From the NCBI GenBank assembly GCA_022376925.1, contig JAIOJX010000025.1, positions 188,170,801 to 188,234,800 of the forward strand: 64,000 bases of DNA. Reading direction: 5' to 3'. Origin of the DNA: Tragulus kanchil (lineage: Eukaryota > Chordata > Mammalia > Artiodactyla > Tragulidae). Of this stretch, positions 44,072 to 56,682 are shown in pieces. Made by a program: the position numbers and the translations under genes. Every line of letters begins with the position of its first letter. Positions within the stretch are counted from its first letter, which is position 1. The notes below the pieces were generated by a model that searched no databases, was not told the origin of the DNA, and saw only the letters and a program-made list of their open reading frames with translations.

Positions 44072-46291
44072 GGGGCTCCTTCTACTGCCTAGGGAGGGCT
44101 GAGTCTAGGGAGGGCATCAATGCCATTCCTCAGAGTGCTAGGCACCCTGGAGCTGTGGACAGGACGAGGTACTCAAACTCCCACGCACCCAGGGGGCTCG
44201 TCAGGTACGCAGGACCCCAGGGTGGGACATGGGTGTGGCCCGAGGTGGTTGTGGTTGTGGTCCCGGTGAGCTGTGGGCGTGCCCCCAGGGCTGCCTGAAT
44301 CCCTGGTCGCTGGACAGTCGCTTTACAGGTGCGACCCTGAGCCTGCAGAGCATAAGGACTTACCTGAGGCTGGGGAGCTCCCGCAGCCGTAGCCCTCGGG
44401 GGTCACTCTGTGGCGAGGGGCTTCCAGAGGGGCCGGGGAAATTGAGGTTCAAGCTCCAGGCTCCCACCAACCTGCTGTGTGACCTCCCGAGGAGCCCCTC
44501 TGCCCAGTGGAGATTCCGGGAGCAGCCCCCCACCAGGGCTGGGGGATGAGGGTCTGAGCACCCCTTTGCCGGCCTCCGTCCCCCACTCCCCAGCCTCTGC
44601 ACCAGTTTCAGTGGCGGCTCCAGCCCCGGCTCAGCCCCGACACGGCTCTGACCGCCAGTGAGCTTGGCGCTGGTGGGAGGGGTCAGTAGGACCCAGGCCC
44701 CACGGGGCTCGGGGGGCGCCTCCACTGGGGGCCCTGGAGCCGTGGATCCTGAGGTCAGTGGAGGCGCGACTCTGGCTCGTGTGTGTCCTGGGCCGTCCCT
44801 GGAGTCAGCCGGCGCCACGGTGGGAGCCGGTCCAGCACCGCGCCCCGGCCGAGCAGCCGCGGGGCCCCGCGGGCCCGTGCTCACCGCAGCTTGCGCTCCC
44901 TCCACCTGCCGGGCCCGCGGGCCCTGTGTCCTCGGCACGTGGCCCGTGGGGACCTGGGTGGCTCAGGGGGCTTCCTGGCCAGGCGCTGGCAGAAGGCCTG
45001 GTGGGGTGAGAGGCGACAGCCTGACGGGGGACCCTCGGGAGCTTGGGGCCCTGCCCTCCCCGTCTGCGGGGCCACGAGGCCCCCCGTCTGCGCCAGGCCC
45101 GGACGGGCGGGGCCCGGACCCTGGGGCGAGCTGCTGTGGAGGAGACGGTCCGGCCTCCCGGGAACCCTGGGGGTGCCCCAGCGGGGCTCCTTCTACTGCC
45201 TAGGAGGCTGAGTCTAGGAGGGCATCAATGCCATTCCTCAGAGTGCTAGGCACCCTGGAGCTGTGGACAGGACGAGGTACTCAAACTCCCACGCACCCAG
45301 GGGGCTCGTCAGGTACGCAGGACCCCAGGGTGGGACATGGGTGTGGCCCGAGGTGGTTGTGGTTGTGGTCCCGGTGAGCTGTGGGCGTGCCCCCAGGGCT
45401 GCCTGAATCCCTGGTCGCTGGACAGTCGCTTTACAGGTGCGACCCTGAGCCTGCAGAGCATAAGGACTTACCTGAGGCTGGGGAGCTCCCGCAGCCGTAG
45501 CCCTGGGGGGTCACTCTGTGGCGAGGGGCTTCCAGAGGGGCCGGGGAAATTGAGGTTCAAGCTCCAGGCTCCCACCAACCTGCTGTGTGACCTCCCGAGG
45601 AGCCCCTCTGCCCAGTGGAGATTCCGGGAGCAGCCCCCCACCAGGGCTGGGGGATGAGGGTCTGAGCACCCCTTTGCCGGCCTCCGTCCCCCACTCCCCA
45701 GCCTCTGCACCAGTTTCAGTGGCGGCTCCAGCCCCGGCTCAGCCCCGACACGGCTCTGACCGCCAGTGAGCTTGGCGCTGGTGGGAGGGGTCAGTAGGAC
45801 CCAGGCCCCACGGGGCTCGGGGGGCGCCTCCACTGGGGGCCCTGGAGCCGTGGATCCTGAGGTCAGTGGAGGCGCGACTCTGGCTCGTGTGTGTCCTGGG
45901 CCGTCCCTGGAGTCAGCCGGCGCCACGGTGGGAGCCGGTCCAGCACCGCGCCCCGGCCGAGCAGCCGCGGGGCCCCGCGGGCCCGTGCTCACCGCAGCTT
46001 GCGCTCCCTCCACCTGCCGGGCCCGCGGGCCCTGTGTCCTCGGCACGTGGCCCGTGGGGACCTGGGTGGCTCAGGGGGCTTCCTGGCCAGGCGCTGGCAG
46101 AAGGCCTGGTGGGGTGAGAGGCGACAGCCTGACGGGGGACCCTCGGGAGCTTGGGGCCCTGCCCTCCCCGTCTGCGGGGCCACGAGGCCCCCCGTCTGCG
46201 CCAGGCCCGGACGGGCGGGGCCCGGACCCTGGGGCGAGCTGCTGTGGAGGAGACGGTCCGGCCTCCCGGGAACCCTGGGGGTGCCCCAGCG
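44072..46291 (+). repeat. Tandem duplication D11 (44072-45182 and 45183-46291)
   Basis: Two abutting direct copies, offset about 1108-1111, beginning GGGGCTCCTTCTACTGCC and ending GGGGGTGCCCCAGCG. Three G runs are shorter in the first 50 bases of the second copy. The remaining 1 kb is almost identical. No gene is seen; the parallel open frames in both copies are one GC-rich frame seen twice. Confidence 0.96.
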
Positions 46292-47150
46292 CGGACCCCA
46301 GCCCCCAGAGCACACAGCGGGCCCCCGCTGCCCGGCGATAGCCGCCCAGCCCTCTGACGTCTTGCGCTGACTCGTCCACCTGCTCCTGCGGGCGACCTGA
46401 GCTTGGCACCCGCAGCCTCCCCGCCGCCCCGAGGGCCCCGCCGCCCCGGCCGCCAGCCTCCCGCGGCTCCCAGCCTCCCGTCAGCCCGGCTCCCGTGAGG
46501 CTGACCAACAGTGAGAGCCGGGTGGCGGCCGGGGCGGGCGGCGGGAGCGGCCCCAGGGGCCCAGCTCGGAGCACTCAGCCCCCTGCGCTCTGGGCTCCGG
46601 TCTCGCCGGCTTTCTCGCGCGCCTGCTGCCGGGGGCCGGGGCGGGGCTGGCCTCCGCGGGGTGCTCACGTCAGCCCCGTGGGCTCCAGGGACCCCGTCTC
46701 AGCTGCCCGAGTCCCGGTCGACCCTCTGACGGGCCCTCCCGGTTGCCCGCCTGGGTCTGTGCGGGGTCTGCCCGAGCCTCGCCCAGCTCTGCGCTGGCCG
46801 GCTTCCTGCCGCGGTGCCGCTGTGCGAGGCCCAGCCCGACACCCAGGCCCGAGGGGCAGGTCTCCCTCGGGGTCCAGCCCAGAGCGCACAGGCGCCCGCG
46901 CACGGCGGCCCTCGTGGGCCCTGGTCCGGCGAGTGGGCGCGCGGAGAGTCCTGTCGGGGGAAGGGCGCCGCGCTGGCTCCCGGAGGGCTGTGCACCGTGG
47001 ACCCTGCCCTGGGGCGGAGGCCGGGCCCCCCGCCTCCTGATCCTCGCGCTGTCCCTGAACCCACTGGCCCTGACCGCGAGGACTAAGATCCTGGACACTG
47101 GGTGCTTCTCGGTCACGGCGAGGGGCTCCTACAGGAGGGGCGCTGGCTGC
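46292..47150. other. GC-rich non-coding sequence with many CpGs
   Basis: Very GC- and CpG-rich (for example 46420-46640 and 46790-46990). It could be a CpG island belonging to a regulatory region or an unknown transcript, but no exon is supported. Confidence 0.35.
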
Positions 47151-49323
47151 GAGCCCATGGCCAGGAGGGGCCCCCTTGCATCCGGGACCCAACCCTTGGC
47201 AAGATCTGCCGATGGTTGGTGCCCCGTCGCGGGGCGGGGGCGAGGCCAGCCTGGCTGTGCCATGCTCTCCTTCTTGGGGGGCTCTGCTACGGCTCCTGGG
47301 GGTGTAGAAGGTTCGCTCACTGCAGGGATCTGCGGTGGGCGTCTCGCTGAGGATCCTGCTTCCCGGGACCCCTGCTGGCCGCTGGCCGCTTTGCCGCAAC
47401 CCTCAGGCCTTGTTGTCTGTCGGTCGAGCTCCGATCCCTTGCTGAGTGGCGGGTCCTATGGGTCCCTCGAGTCCCATTATCCTGTCAGTGGGGGCCTTGG
47501 ACGCCTTCCCCAGTGCCCTTGGCTGAGGGACACTGGTGCTCTGCCGTCTGGCGACGGTGGGCTGCGCTGGGGCCTGGCCCCCTCCCTCTACAGGCTGAAG
47601 ACAGTTCACTGACCCTCCGAGGGCGCCAGCTGGTGGTCGCCGCTGCCCCCTTTCATGGATGGGAGGCTGGGGCCTGGCGGGCGGAGACACCCAGGGGGGC
47701 ACACCCGCCCTCCCTCTGCCAGCCCTTCCCGGTCCCCCGGGCAGAGGGGCTTCCCGGCTCCTCAGCGGCTGGAGGGCACCTGGCGGGAGGCGGGCTGCTG
47801 CCCTTGTGGGCGGGGAACACGATGGGTGGACAGGCCGCCGCCGCTGGCTGGGAGCTGCCGCGGCAGAGAGGTCAGGCCTCGTGCCCTTCCCAGGCGGGCG
47901 CCGGGCCCTGCCCTCGGCGTCCCGGGTGGAGAGGCCCAGCTCCGAGGCTGGGGGCCGCGCCCAGCCGGGCCCCAGGTTCCCACCGCCCGCCAGAGACGGG
48001 CCCGTCAGCGCTGCCCCCTCGACTTCTTTCTCCTCCCCAATTAATTAATTTAAATTGACCATTAAGTCAGCCGAGGTTTTGATTGATATTTTCATTAGCA
48101 GGCCTGTCCGACGCCCCAGGAATGTATGGTAATGTCCAATCTGCGGCCGCGCTCCTCCCGCCGTGCTGAGTTATGGCTGGCACCGCGCGTCTCCCGGGGT
48201 AATTTGAATTCAGATGAGCTGCCGCAGTGTTCCGGAGCCCATGGCCAGGAGGGGCCCCCTTGCATCCGGGACCCAACCCTTGGCAAGATCTGCCGATGGT
48301 TGGTGCCCCGTCGCGGGGCGGGGGCGAGGCCAGCCTGGCTGTGCCATGCTCTCCTTCTTGGGGGGCTCTGCTACGGCTCCTGGGGGTGTAGAAGGTTCGC
48401 TCACTGCAGGGATCTGCGGTGGGCGTCTCGCTGAGGATCCTGCTTCCCGGGACCCCTGCTGGCCGCTGGCCGCTTTGCCGCAACCCTCAGGCCTTGTTGT
48501 CTGTCGGTCGAGCTCCGATCCCTTGCTGAGTGGCGGGTCCTATGGGTCCCTCGAGTCCCATTATCCTGTCAGTGGGGGCCTTGGACGCCTTCCCCAGTGC
48601 CCTTGGCTGAGGGACACTGGTGCTCTGCCGTCTGGCGACGGTGGGCTGCGCTGGGGCCTGGCCCCCTCCCTCTACAGGCTGAAGACAGTTCACTGACCCT
48701 CCGAGGGCGCCAGCTGGTGGTCGCCGCTGCCCCCTTTCATGGATGGGAGGCTGGGGCCTGGCGGGCGGAGACACCCAGGGGGGCACACCCGCCCTCCCTC
48801 TGCCAGCCCTTCCCGGTCCCCCGGGCAGAGGGGCTTCCCGGCTCCTCAGCGGCTGGAGGGCACCTGGCGGGAGGCGGGCTGCTGCCCTTGTGGGCGGGGA
48901 ACACGATGGGTGGACAGGCCGCCGCCGCTGGCTGGGAGCTGCCGCGGCAGAGAGGTCAGGCCTCGTGCCCTTCCCAGGCGGGCGCCGGGCCCTGCCCTCG
49001 GCGTCCCGGGTGGAGAGGCCCAGCTCCGAGGCTGGGGGCCGCGCCCAGCCGGGCCCCAGGTTCCCACCGCCCGCCAGAGACGGGCCCGTCAGCGCTGCCC
49101 CCTCGACTTCTTTCTCCTCCCCAATTAATTAATTTAAATTGACCATTAAGTCAGCCGAGGTTTTGATTGATATTTTCATTAGCAGGCCTGTCCGACGCCC
49201 CAGGAATGTATGGTAATGTCCAATCTGCGGCCGCGCTCCTCCCGCCGTGCTGAGTTATGGCTGGCACCGCGCGTCTCCCGGGGTAATTTGAATTCAGATG
49301 AGCTGCCGCAGTGTTCCGGAGCC
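47151..49323 (+). repeat. Tandem duplication D12 (47151-48234 and 48235-49323)
   Basis: Two abutting direct copies, offset 1084, beginning GAGCCCATGGCCAGGAGG and ending CTGCCGCAGTGTTCCGGAGCC. I saw no indel between them. The unit contains the AT-rich element at 48035-48235. Confidence 0.96.
48035..48235. promoter_or_regulatory. Candidate conserved regulatory element (homeobox-type sites)
   Basis: A sharp AT-rich island in GC-rich DNA. It has AATTAATTAATTTAAATTG, then TTTTGATTGATATTTTCATT, GTATGGTAATGTCCAATCTG, TTATGGCTGG and GGTAATTTGAATTCAGATGA. The TAAT and TTGATTGAT cores fit homeodomain and PBX-type factor sites. It is not a known repeat. D12 copy at 49119-49320. Function is inferred from composition. 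Confidence 0.45.
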
Positions 49324-51842
49324 TGGCGGCCGGCCGCTGACGGATGGCACTCGGGTTATCACAAGGTCACCGGCGCAGCCGCCACCCGCCGCGGGAGGGG
49401 CCGCCGGGCTGGGCCGCCAGGGGAGGCGGGCGGCCAGCGAACCCCGAAAAGTGGCAGACGGAAGGGAGGGGGTCCGGGAAAGCGTGGCCACCTTTCTTGA
49501 AGGCGCGGTCCCTGGAGGGAGCCGGACGCCCGCCGTCCTCGGCGCCGCGGCCACCCCTCACAGGAGGGCAGGGCAGGGCCTTGCGCTGGAAAGCTGACCG
49601 GCGTGACCTGCGGAGCTCAGCCAGTCCCCCGAGCTGGTGGCGGAGGCTGGGATCTGCCCGCGGCTGACCGTCCCTGTCCTGGTCACCGCAGTTCCGAGAG
49701 CTGGACCTGCTCAGCCCGTGCTTCTCTGGGCGGGGCGGGATGCCAGGCTGCTGCCCACTGTGGGGGCTGTCCAGCCGTGTGGCCACGGTTGCTCACCTCT
49801 GTGCTCTGCGCCTTGGTTTCCCTCTCGGCACGGCGGGGCGACAGGGGCCTTCTCTTTGGCTTGGGGAGAGGAGCCCCGGCGAGGAGCTCCGTCCTCCAGG
49901 GCCGCCCCCACCCTGACTTCTGCTGATCTGTGCGGTGGGTGTGGCGGGGGAGGACCTCCGACTGGCCCCTCTCCTGGGCCCTCTGGGGGTCCTGCCCGCT
50001 GGCCCCAGGCCTGGGTGGGGACTCCTGGGGGCCTCGAGGGTCTTGGAAACACGGTGCCCTCTACAGACACCCCAAGTGCTGGTGTCCGGGCTGGGCCAGC
50101 GTGAGACAGACCGTGGACAGGATCTGCGTGGCCGTCCTGTGGGCCCCCTGGCCCAGGGGGCGGGGCGGGGCTGCGGGCTGAGAAGGAACCCCGCTGAAGG
50201 GCCACTCAGACGGCGCTGCCTCCGGCCAGGGGTCCAGGCTCGCGCTTTGACCGTTACAGAGGCTGGACGGTGAGACCTGAGCCCGTCGTGTCCTGAGTGG
50301 GCCGCGGGGGGTCTGAGGCGGGCGTTCTCCCCAGCCTGTGGGTCCTGCTGACCCTGAAAACCATGCTGGGATCTCGGTGCTACAGAGGTGGGGCCCAGGA
50401 CCACCCGGGGGAGGGCGTGGGGTCTGCCCTCGTCCAGCAGGGAGGAGCTGGCACGGGTCTGTGTTCTCGCCGGGACTCTGTGGGACTCGCCCCAGACCCT
50501 GTCCTTGCGCCCTGTGGGCTTGGGGGGCAGACGTGCCCCACAGGGCCCCCATCTCAGGTGGCTGTGCCCTCATGTATCCTGGCCAACCTGGACGCCCTCC
50601 CTGGACCCCACTTCCCGATTCCCCCTTGCAGGCGTGTGTGGCCATCCAGTGGAAGTCTGGCTGAGGAGGCGAGAGGGCCGGGGCTGGACCGAGCTTTGGA
50701 AGGCTCTTCGGGGTAGCTGCCTCCCTGGGGGGCAGGAGGAGAAGGGGGCAGGGCGAGCGGGCTGGACGGCGTCGCTGACTCAAAGGTCGTGAGCGTGAGC
50801 AGGCTCCGGGGGCCGGTGGGGGGCTGGGGGGCCTGGTGGGCTGCCGTCCACGAGGCCGCAGAGAGCCGGACAGGACTGAGCGGCTGAACAACACCGGGAA
50901 AGGCACCCCGTCCTTTGCATTTCTTCTTATCTGCTTCCTGAACAGAGGTGTGGAGGTCGGGGCTCTGGCAGGTGCTCTGAACCACGAAGCAGGACGCTGT
51001 GTGCAAGGAGCTGGAGCAGAAGGCCGGAGGAGCGGGGGGCTCCGAAGGCTGTGCCCCCAGCCCGCTCTGGCGTGGCCTTCTCCGGCTCCGGCCCCGTGAG
51101 AGAGACGCGGGCACCTGACTCACCAAGCTGCTTCTGCTGGTGGCGGTGACTTGGTGTTGCTGGTGGAGGCGTCGGCATCCGGCACAGTTCCTGAGCGAGG
51201 CGGGCACCAGGCAGGATCCCCTGGGAGAGGCCGCAGCTCCTGGACAGGCCCGCGCGGGCCCGGACGGAGCCGAGCCGCCCGGGGGGTCCTGTGGGGCGCT
51301 CCACGGGGGGCGGGGCCGCTCCAGCCAACGGCCGAGACCAAGGTCGCTTGGCCACAGGAGAACAAACAGGCTTTTGTGAGGCACGGGTGCAGTGTTGATA
51401 CAATGAAGGAAACGTGGGGACGAGAGCCAAGGGCCGGGAGATGGGCGGTGGGTGGGGGGCGGAGGGGCGCAGCCGACGGGGAGCCGTCGCTCTCCTTTGC
51501 TGTGTGGGAAATCTCTCCACACGGAGCAGCTGGGACTCAAGCGTTCACTGCCTCACAGCTCCTGAGGGTCTGGGCCCTGGAGGCAGGCCCACCCGGCCGA
51601 AGGCTCGAGCGGGGTGGGGTCTCCAGGAGTCGCGAGACCTCAGTGGGGCAGGAGGCCATCCTCTCCTCGCCCTCTGGTCGCCACATCCAGGCCACAGTCC
51701 AGGGAGGGGAGGAAGGCGCCGCGTCCGGGTCAGGAGGGTCTGAGGGCCTTCACGAATGTCCACAGACCAGGAACGGTTAAAGGTGGAAAGCGTGAGAACG
51801 GAGAAAAAGCACACGTCCTTGACAAGAGACGAATTCCCGAGT
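49324..51842. other. GC-rich non-coding sequence
   Basis: No exon recognised. A short BovB/ART2-type SINE tail on the plus strand lies at about 50829-50892 (CCTGGTGGGCTGCCGTCCAC to GACAGGACTGAGCGGCTGAA). The stretch 49335-49380, with GGTTATCACAAGGTCACCGG, continues the less GC-rich zone of the element before it. Confidence 0.5.
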
Positions 51843-52053
51843 GGGGCTTCCCTGGCAGAGAATCTGCCCGCGATGCAGGCGAAGACACAGGAGCCCAGGT
51901 TCGGTCCAGGGTGGAGCAGATCCCCGGGAGGAGGAAGTGGCCGCCCAGGCCGGTGTTCTTGCCTGGGGAATTCCATGGACAGAGGAGCCTCGAGGGCTGC
52001 AGGCCACGGGGTCATGAGAGCCGGACACAACCTAGTGACTAAACTACCACCAA
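51843..52053 (+). mobile_element. Ruminant tRNA/BovB-tail SINE (Bov-tA type)
   Basis: GGGGCTTCCCTGGCAGAGAA head, AGGAGGAAGTGGCCGCCCAG middle, GGAATTCCATGGACAGAGGA and GGACACAACCTAGTGACTAA tail. Confidence 0.9.
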
Positions 52054-52327
52054 TGACGTCCACGGCGAAGAGATGGAAAGCCCAAGCGCTCGTGGGACAA
52101 ACGACGCAGCATCCAAGTGTGAAAAGCAAAACCTCCCAACAGCAAAGAGAACACAGCAGGGCACAGCTGTGACGGCCGCCTTCGAGCAGACCAGGGACTA
52201 CACATTCACACGTGTACACGGGATCTGAATGAAACTGTCTGTAGAGTTTGCCGTGTCCTGTATGTACACAGCAGACTTCCTGTGCCCTGCTCGGAAGAGC
52301 CCTCCCTCATCCCGCGTGTGTGCGCGC
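52054..52327. other. Unique sequence between two SINEs
   Basis: AT-balanced, no feature recognised. Confidence 0.5.
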
Positions 52328-52537
52328 TACGTCACTTCAGGCGTGTCCGACCCTTTGGGACTCTGTGGACTGGAGCCCTCCAGGCGCCTCTGTCCACGGG
52401 ATTCTCCGGCAAGAACACTGGGGTGGGCTGCTGTACCCTCCTCCAGGGCGTCTTCCCGACCCAGGGATTGAACCCAGGTCTCTCACGTCGCCTGCATTGG
52501 CAGGTGGGTTCTTCACCACCGGGCCACCTGGGGAGGA
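52328..52537 (-). mobile_element. Ruminant tRNA/BovB-tail SINE (Bov-tA type)
   Basis: The plus strand shows the reversed tail GTGTCCGACCCTTTGGGACT, CCACGGGATTCTCCGGCAAG, then the reversed B box GGGATTGAACCCAGGTCTC and the reversed head ending GGGCCACCTGGGGA. Confidence 0.92.
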
Positions 52538-54701
52538 CACTTTAAGCGATTAAGGAGCATTTACTAGAAGGCGGTGTCTAGAGCTCCACGAAGACTGTCT
52601 CAATACAATTTTCAAACAGAAGCAACCACGTTTCAGGCTCTGGCTACAATGTAACAGCACTAGGCACCACTAACAGAGACTGAAAGGAGGAAACACCCTC
52701 CTGCCATTAAAAAATCATCTCTTTCTTCCTTAAATATACATTGACTCAAAGAGGGAACAAAAGCCTGTCCTTACGGGGACTTTGGAAAATAGTGGCATTG
52801 AGATGCTACACACCAAAACTCAAGAGCTCGGACTGTGTTTCGGATCTCGAGTTAAACAGAAAAGGCCAGTAGTGTACAGCCCTGGAGCCCCTCCTGCGGG
52901 CCTCCCCTCCCGGCCCCGCAGTTCACACGCCGAGGGGCCCCGCCGCTGCCCGGCGCCGAGCCTCCCCCACCTCCCAGCCGTGGCGTCTCCCGCCTCAGGC
53001 ACGGAGCTGAGCGAGCACAGCTCCCTGGCCAGTCTAGGAGCGTTTCCTCCCCAGACGCGGCGAGGCCCGCCTCCTGTATTTCGTTTTGTCTCATTTCCTT
53101 TCGTCTCTTTGGCTCCTGTCACCAGTCTGTAGTGACAGAAGCCCCCAAGTCATGGACCGTGGTGCATGTTCCAAGGGTCTCCTGCTTCCTGGGGGCCGGG
53201 CAGGGAGCCCCGGGTCCAGCACCCCAGGGAGGGTGGACGGCAGAGCCGGCCTGACGGCCAGGGGCCCAGCGGGTCGTGTCTGGGGAGGCAGTTGGCTGGT
53301 CTCTGTCCGGGAGATAAGAGGGCGTCCCTCAGACGTCTGCCCCCAGCCCTCTGGCCCTCCCCGCTTGAGCGCTTGCTGGTCGTCCCCGCGTGGCAGCTCC
53401 GAGACGCAATTTCTGGATGGATGGCAGCGCGTGGTCCTCACGGGTCCTGTCTCTGCCAGCCCGCTGCTCGCGAAGCCCCGCGTGCCCGCACCGTCAGCGT
53501 GTGGAGCCCTCGAGGCCGTCCGTGGATGGACGCGCCCGGAGCAGCGGGAGTGGACGCCTTCCCGCCTCCCTCACCCGGAGGAGCCCTCTTCCTGCCCCTG
53601 CCGGGCTGCGTCTCCTAGGCCATTGCACTTTAAGCGATTAAGGAGCATTTACTAGAAGGCGGTGTCTAGAGCTCCACGAAGACTGTCTCAATACAATTTT
53701 CAAACAGAAGCAACCACGTTTCAGGCTCTGGCTACAATGTAACAGCACTAGGCACCACTAACAGAGACTGAAAGGAGGAAACACCCTCCTGCCATTAAAA
53801 AATCATCTCTTTCTTCCTTAAATATACATTGACTCAAAGAGGGAACAAAAGCCTGTCCTTACGGGGACTTTGGAAAATAGTGGCATTGAGATGCTACACA
53901 CCAAAACTCAAGAGCTCGGACTGTGTTTCGGATCTCGAGTTAAACAGAAAAGGCCAGTAGTGTACAGCCCTGGAGCCCCTCCTGCGGGCCTCCCCTCCCG
54001 GCCCCGCAGTTCACACGCCGAGGGGCCCGCGCTGCCCGGCGCCGAGCCTCCCCCACCTCCCAGCCGTGGCGTCTCCCGCCTCAGGCACGGAGCTGAGCGA
54101 GCACAGCTCCCTGGCCAGTCTAGGAGCGTTTCCTCCCCAGACGCGGCGAGGCCCGCCTCCTGTATTTCGTTTTGTCTCATTTCCTTTCGTCTCTTTGGCT
54201 CCTGTCACCAGTCTGTAGTGACAGAAGCCCCAAGTCATGGACCGTGGTGCATGTTCCAAGGGTCTCCTGCTTCCTGGGGGCCGGGCAGGGAGCCCCGGGT
54301 CCAGCACCCCAGGGAGGGTGGACGGCAGAGCCGGCCTGACGGCCAGGGGCCCAGCGGGTCGTGTCTGGGGAGGCAGTTGGCTGGTCTCTGTCCGGGAGAT
54401 AAGAGGGCGTCCCTCAGACGTCTGCCCCCAGCCCTCTGGCCCTCCCCGCTTGAGCGCTTGCTGGTCGTCCCCGCGTGGCAGCTCCGAGACGCAATTTCTG
54501 GATGGATGGCAGCGCGTGGTCCTCACGGGTCCTGTCTCTGCCAGCCCGCTGCTCGCGAAGCCCCGCGTGCCCGCACCGTCAGCGTGTGGAGCCCTCGAGG
54601 CCGTCCGTGGATGGACGCGCCCGGAGCAGCGGGAGTGGACGCCTTCCCGCCTCCCTCACCCGGAGGAGCCCTCTTCCTGCCCCTGCCGGGCTGCGTCTCC
54701 T
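52538..54701 (+). repeat. Tandem duplication D13 (52538-53616 and 53626-54701)
   Basis: Two direct copies, offset 1088, beginning CACTTTAAGCGATTAAGGAG and ending TGCCGGGCTGCGTCTCCT, with nine filler bases. The second copy has shorter C runs near 54026 and 54232. The 3' 310 bases of the unit occur a third time through D14. Confidence 0.96.
52560..52890. other. AT-rich unique island
   Basis: Unlike its GC-rich surroundings (TTAAAAAATCATCTCTTTCT and TTAAATATACATTGACTC). No repeat family, exon or polyadenylation signal is recognised. It could be a conserved element. D13 copy at about 53648-53978. Confidence 0.3.
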
Positions 54702-56611
54702 CTCTCGCGCTTTCGGGGGCGGCTTTGCTGCTACGCAGCCCCAGCCTAGTGCTCGTCGTGTCCAGTGACCTGAGAGCAGGAGGCTGGACGCGCCCCGTGG
54801 AGGAGCCCACAGGCCGGGTGAGCTCCACCCAGGCCGAGCGATGGCCCCGCCAGTGGGGTTGGTGCGGCCGAGCCAGTGACAGTGTTTTGCTCAGCTCTCT
54901 TAAACACAAGCCCATGTGAAACAAGGTTCCGTGTCGATGAATTGGCGAGGACGTGGTGGCCAGAGGCCGGCAGGAAGCGGTTCCAGGAGCCACAGGTCAG
55001 TGCTTGCGGGCCCAGTGATTCCGAGCTTGCGGGGTGATAGCAGAGGAGGGCCACTGGGGCTTGGGTGGCCTTGGCCGCGCAGCCCGCCTTCCACGTGCCC
55101 CCCGTGGCTGTGTGGCCCCTTCCACGTGCCCCCCATGGCCGCGCCGCCCTCCTTCCTCGTGGCCCCGTGCTGCTCGGGGGTGTCTTCCGCCCCTCACCCC
55201 TCCCCTGGTGGCTTCTCGTGGCCCTTCCTCGGGGTTCTGCCACACCGACTCGATGGCACCCAGGATGACCAGGGTGTGGTCGTGCGGGCCGGGGTCTGCA
55301 GGGCTCCTGGACCTGCCAGCTCCACTCTGCCGGCACCGGCTCTGAACTGGCCTCGAAGCCCGCTGCTCCCCAGGTGTGAGCGTGTCCGATGCTGCATTTA
55401 TCTGATTCCTAGAGGGGTCGACCTCCCTGAATGGGTTAGACTCTTGGCTCTTCCCTCTGTGATTTGCCTGATCATTTACTCTGTTAGGTTCTCCAACTTT
55501 TCCGGGGGAGATAAGAGGGCGTCCCTCAGACGTCTGCCCCAGCCCTCTGGCCCTCCCCGCTGAGCGCTTGCTGGTCGTCCGGCGTGGCAGCTCCGAGACG
55601 CAATTTCTGGATGGATGGCAGCGCGTGGTCCTCACGGGTCCTGTCTCTGCCAGCCCGCTGCTCGCGAAGCCCCGCGTGCCCGCACCGTCAGCGTGTGGAG
55701 CCCTCGAGGCCGTCCGTGGATGGACGCGCCCGGAGCAGCGGGAGTGGACGCCTTCCCGCCTCCCTCACCCGGAGGAGCCCTCTTCCTGCCCCTGCCGGGC
55801 TGCGTCTCCTCTCTCGCGCTTTCGGGGGCGGCTTTGCTGCTACGCAGCCCCAGCCTAGTGCTCGTCGTGTCCAGTGACCTGAGAGCAGGAGGCTGGACGC
55901 GCCCCGTGGAGGAGCCCACAGGCCGGGTGAGCTCCACCCAGGCCGAGCGATGGCCCCGCCAGTGGGGTTGGTGCGGCCGAGCCAGTGACAGTGTTTTGCT
56001 CAGCTCTCTTAAACACAAGCCCATGTGAAACAAGGTTCCGTGTCGATGAATTGGCGAGGACGTGGTGGCCAGAGGCCGGCAGGAAGCGGTTCCAGGAGCC
56101 ACAGGTCAGTGCTTGCGGGCCCAGTGATTCCGAGCTTGCGGGGTGATAGCAGAGGAGGGCCACTGGGGCTTGGGTGGCCTTGGCCGCGCAGCCCGCCTTC
56201 CACGTGCCCCCCGTGGCTGTGTGGCCCCTTCCACGTGCCCCCCATGGCCGCGCCGCCCTCCTTCCTCGTGGCCCCGTGCTGCTCGGGGGTGTCTTCCGCC
56301 CCTCACCCCTCCCCTGGTGGCTTCTCGTGGCCCTTCCTCGGGGTTCTGCCACACCGACTCGATGGCACCCAGGATGACCAGGGTGTGGTCGTGCGGGCCG
56401 GGGTCTGCAGGGCTCCTGGACCTGCCAGCTCCACTCTGCCGGCACCGGCTCTGAACTGGCCTCGAAGCCCGCTGCTCCCCAGGTGTGAGCGTGTCCGATG
56501 CTGCATTTATCTGATTCCTAGAGGGGTCGACCTCCCTGAATGGGTTAGACTCTTGGCTCTTCCCTCTGTGATTTGCCTGATCATTTACTCTGTTAGGTTC
56601 TCCAACTTTTC
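54394..56611 (+). repeat. Tandem duplication D14 (54394-55502 and 55505-56611)
   Basis: Two direct copies, offset about 1109-1111, beginning GGGAGATAAGAGGGCGTCCC and ending GGTTCTCCAACTTTTCC. Shortened C and T runs lie in the first 85 bases of the second copy only (near 55538, 55561 and 55580). It overlaps D13, so the block at 53309-53616 recurs at 54394-54701 and 55505-55810. Confidence 0.96.
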
Positions 56612-56682
56612 CCTGAAGTTGGAAAGCATCAATTTCCAAAAGTTGCTGATGTGGCCTCAGTCCCTAGATCTTGGCTTTTTCA

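Noticed and set aside
49680..49725. Possible FAM53A C-terminus (a frame with RELDLL)
   Set aside because: Only four residues resemble the expected ELDLEQIENN end; the flanks do not match and the acidic region is absent.
53870..54919. 349-codon frame and its repeats at 52782, 54475 and 55584
   Set aside because: Created by the overlapping duplications D13 and D14; the frame changes between copies because of single-base losses, which argues against coding.
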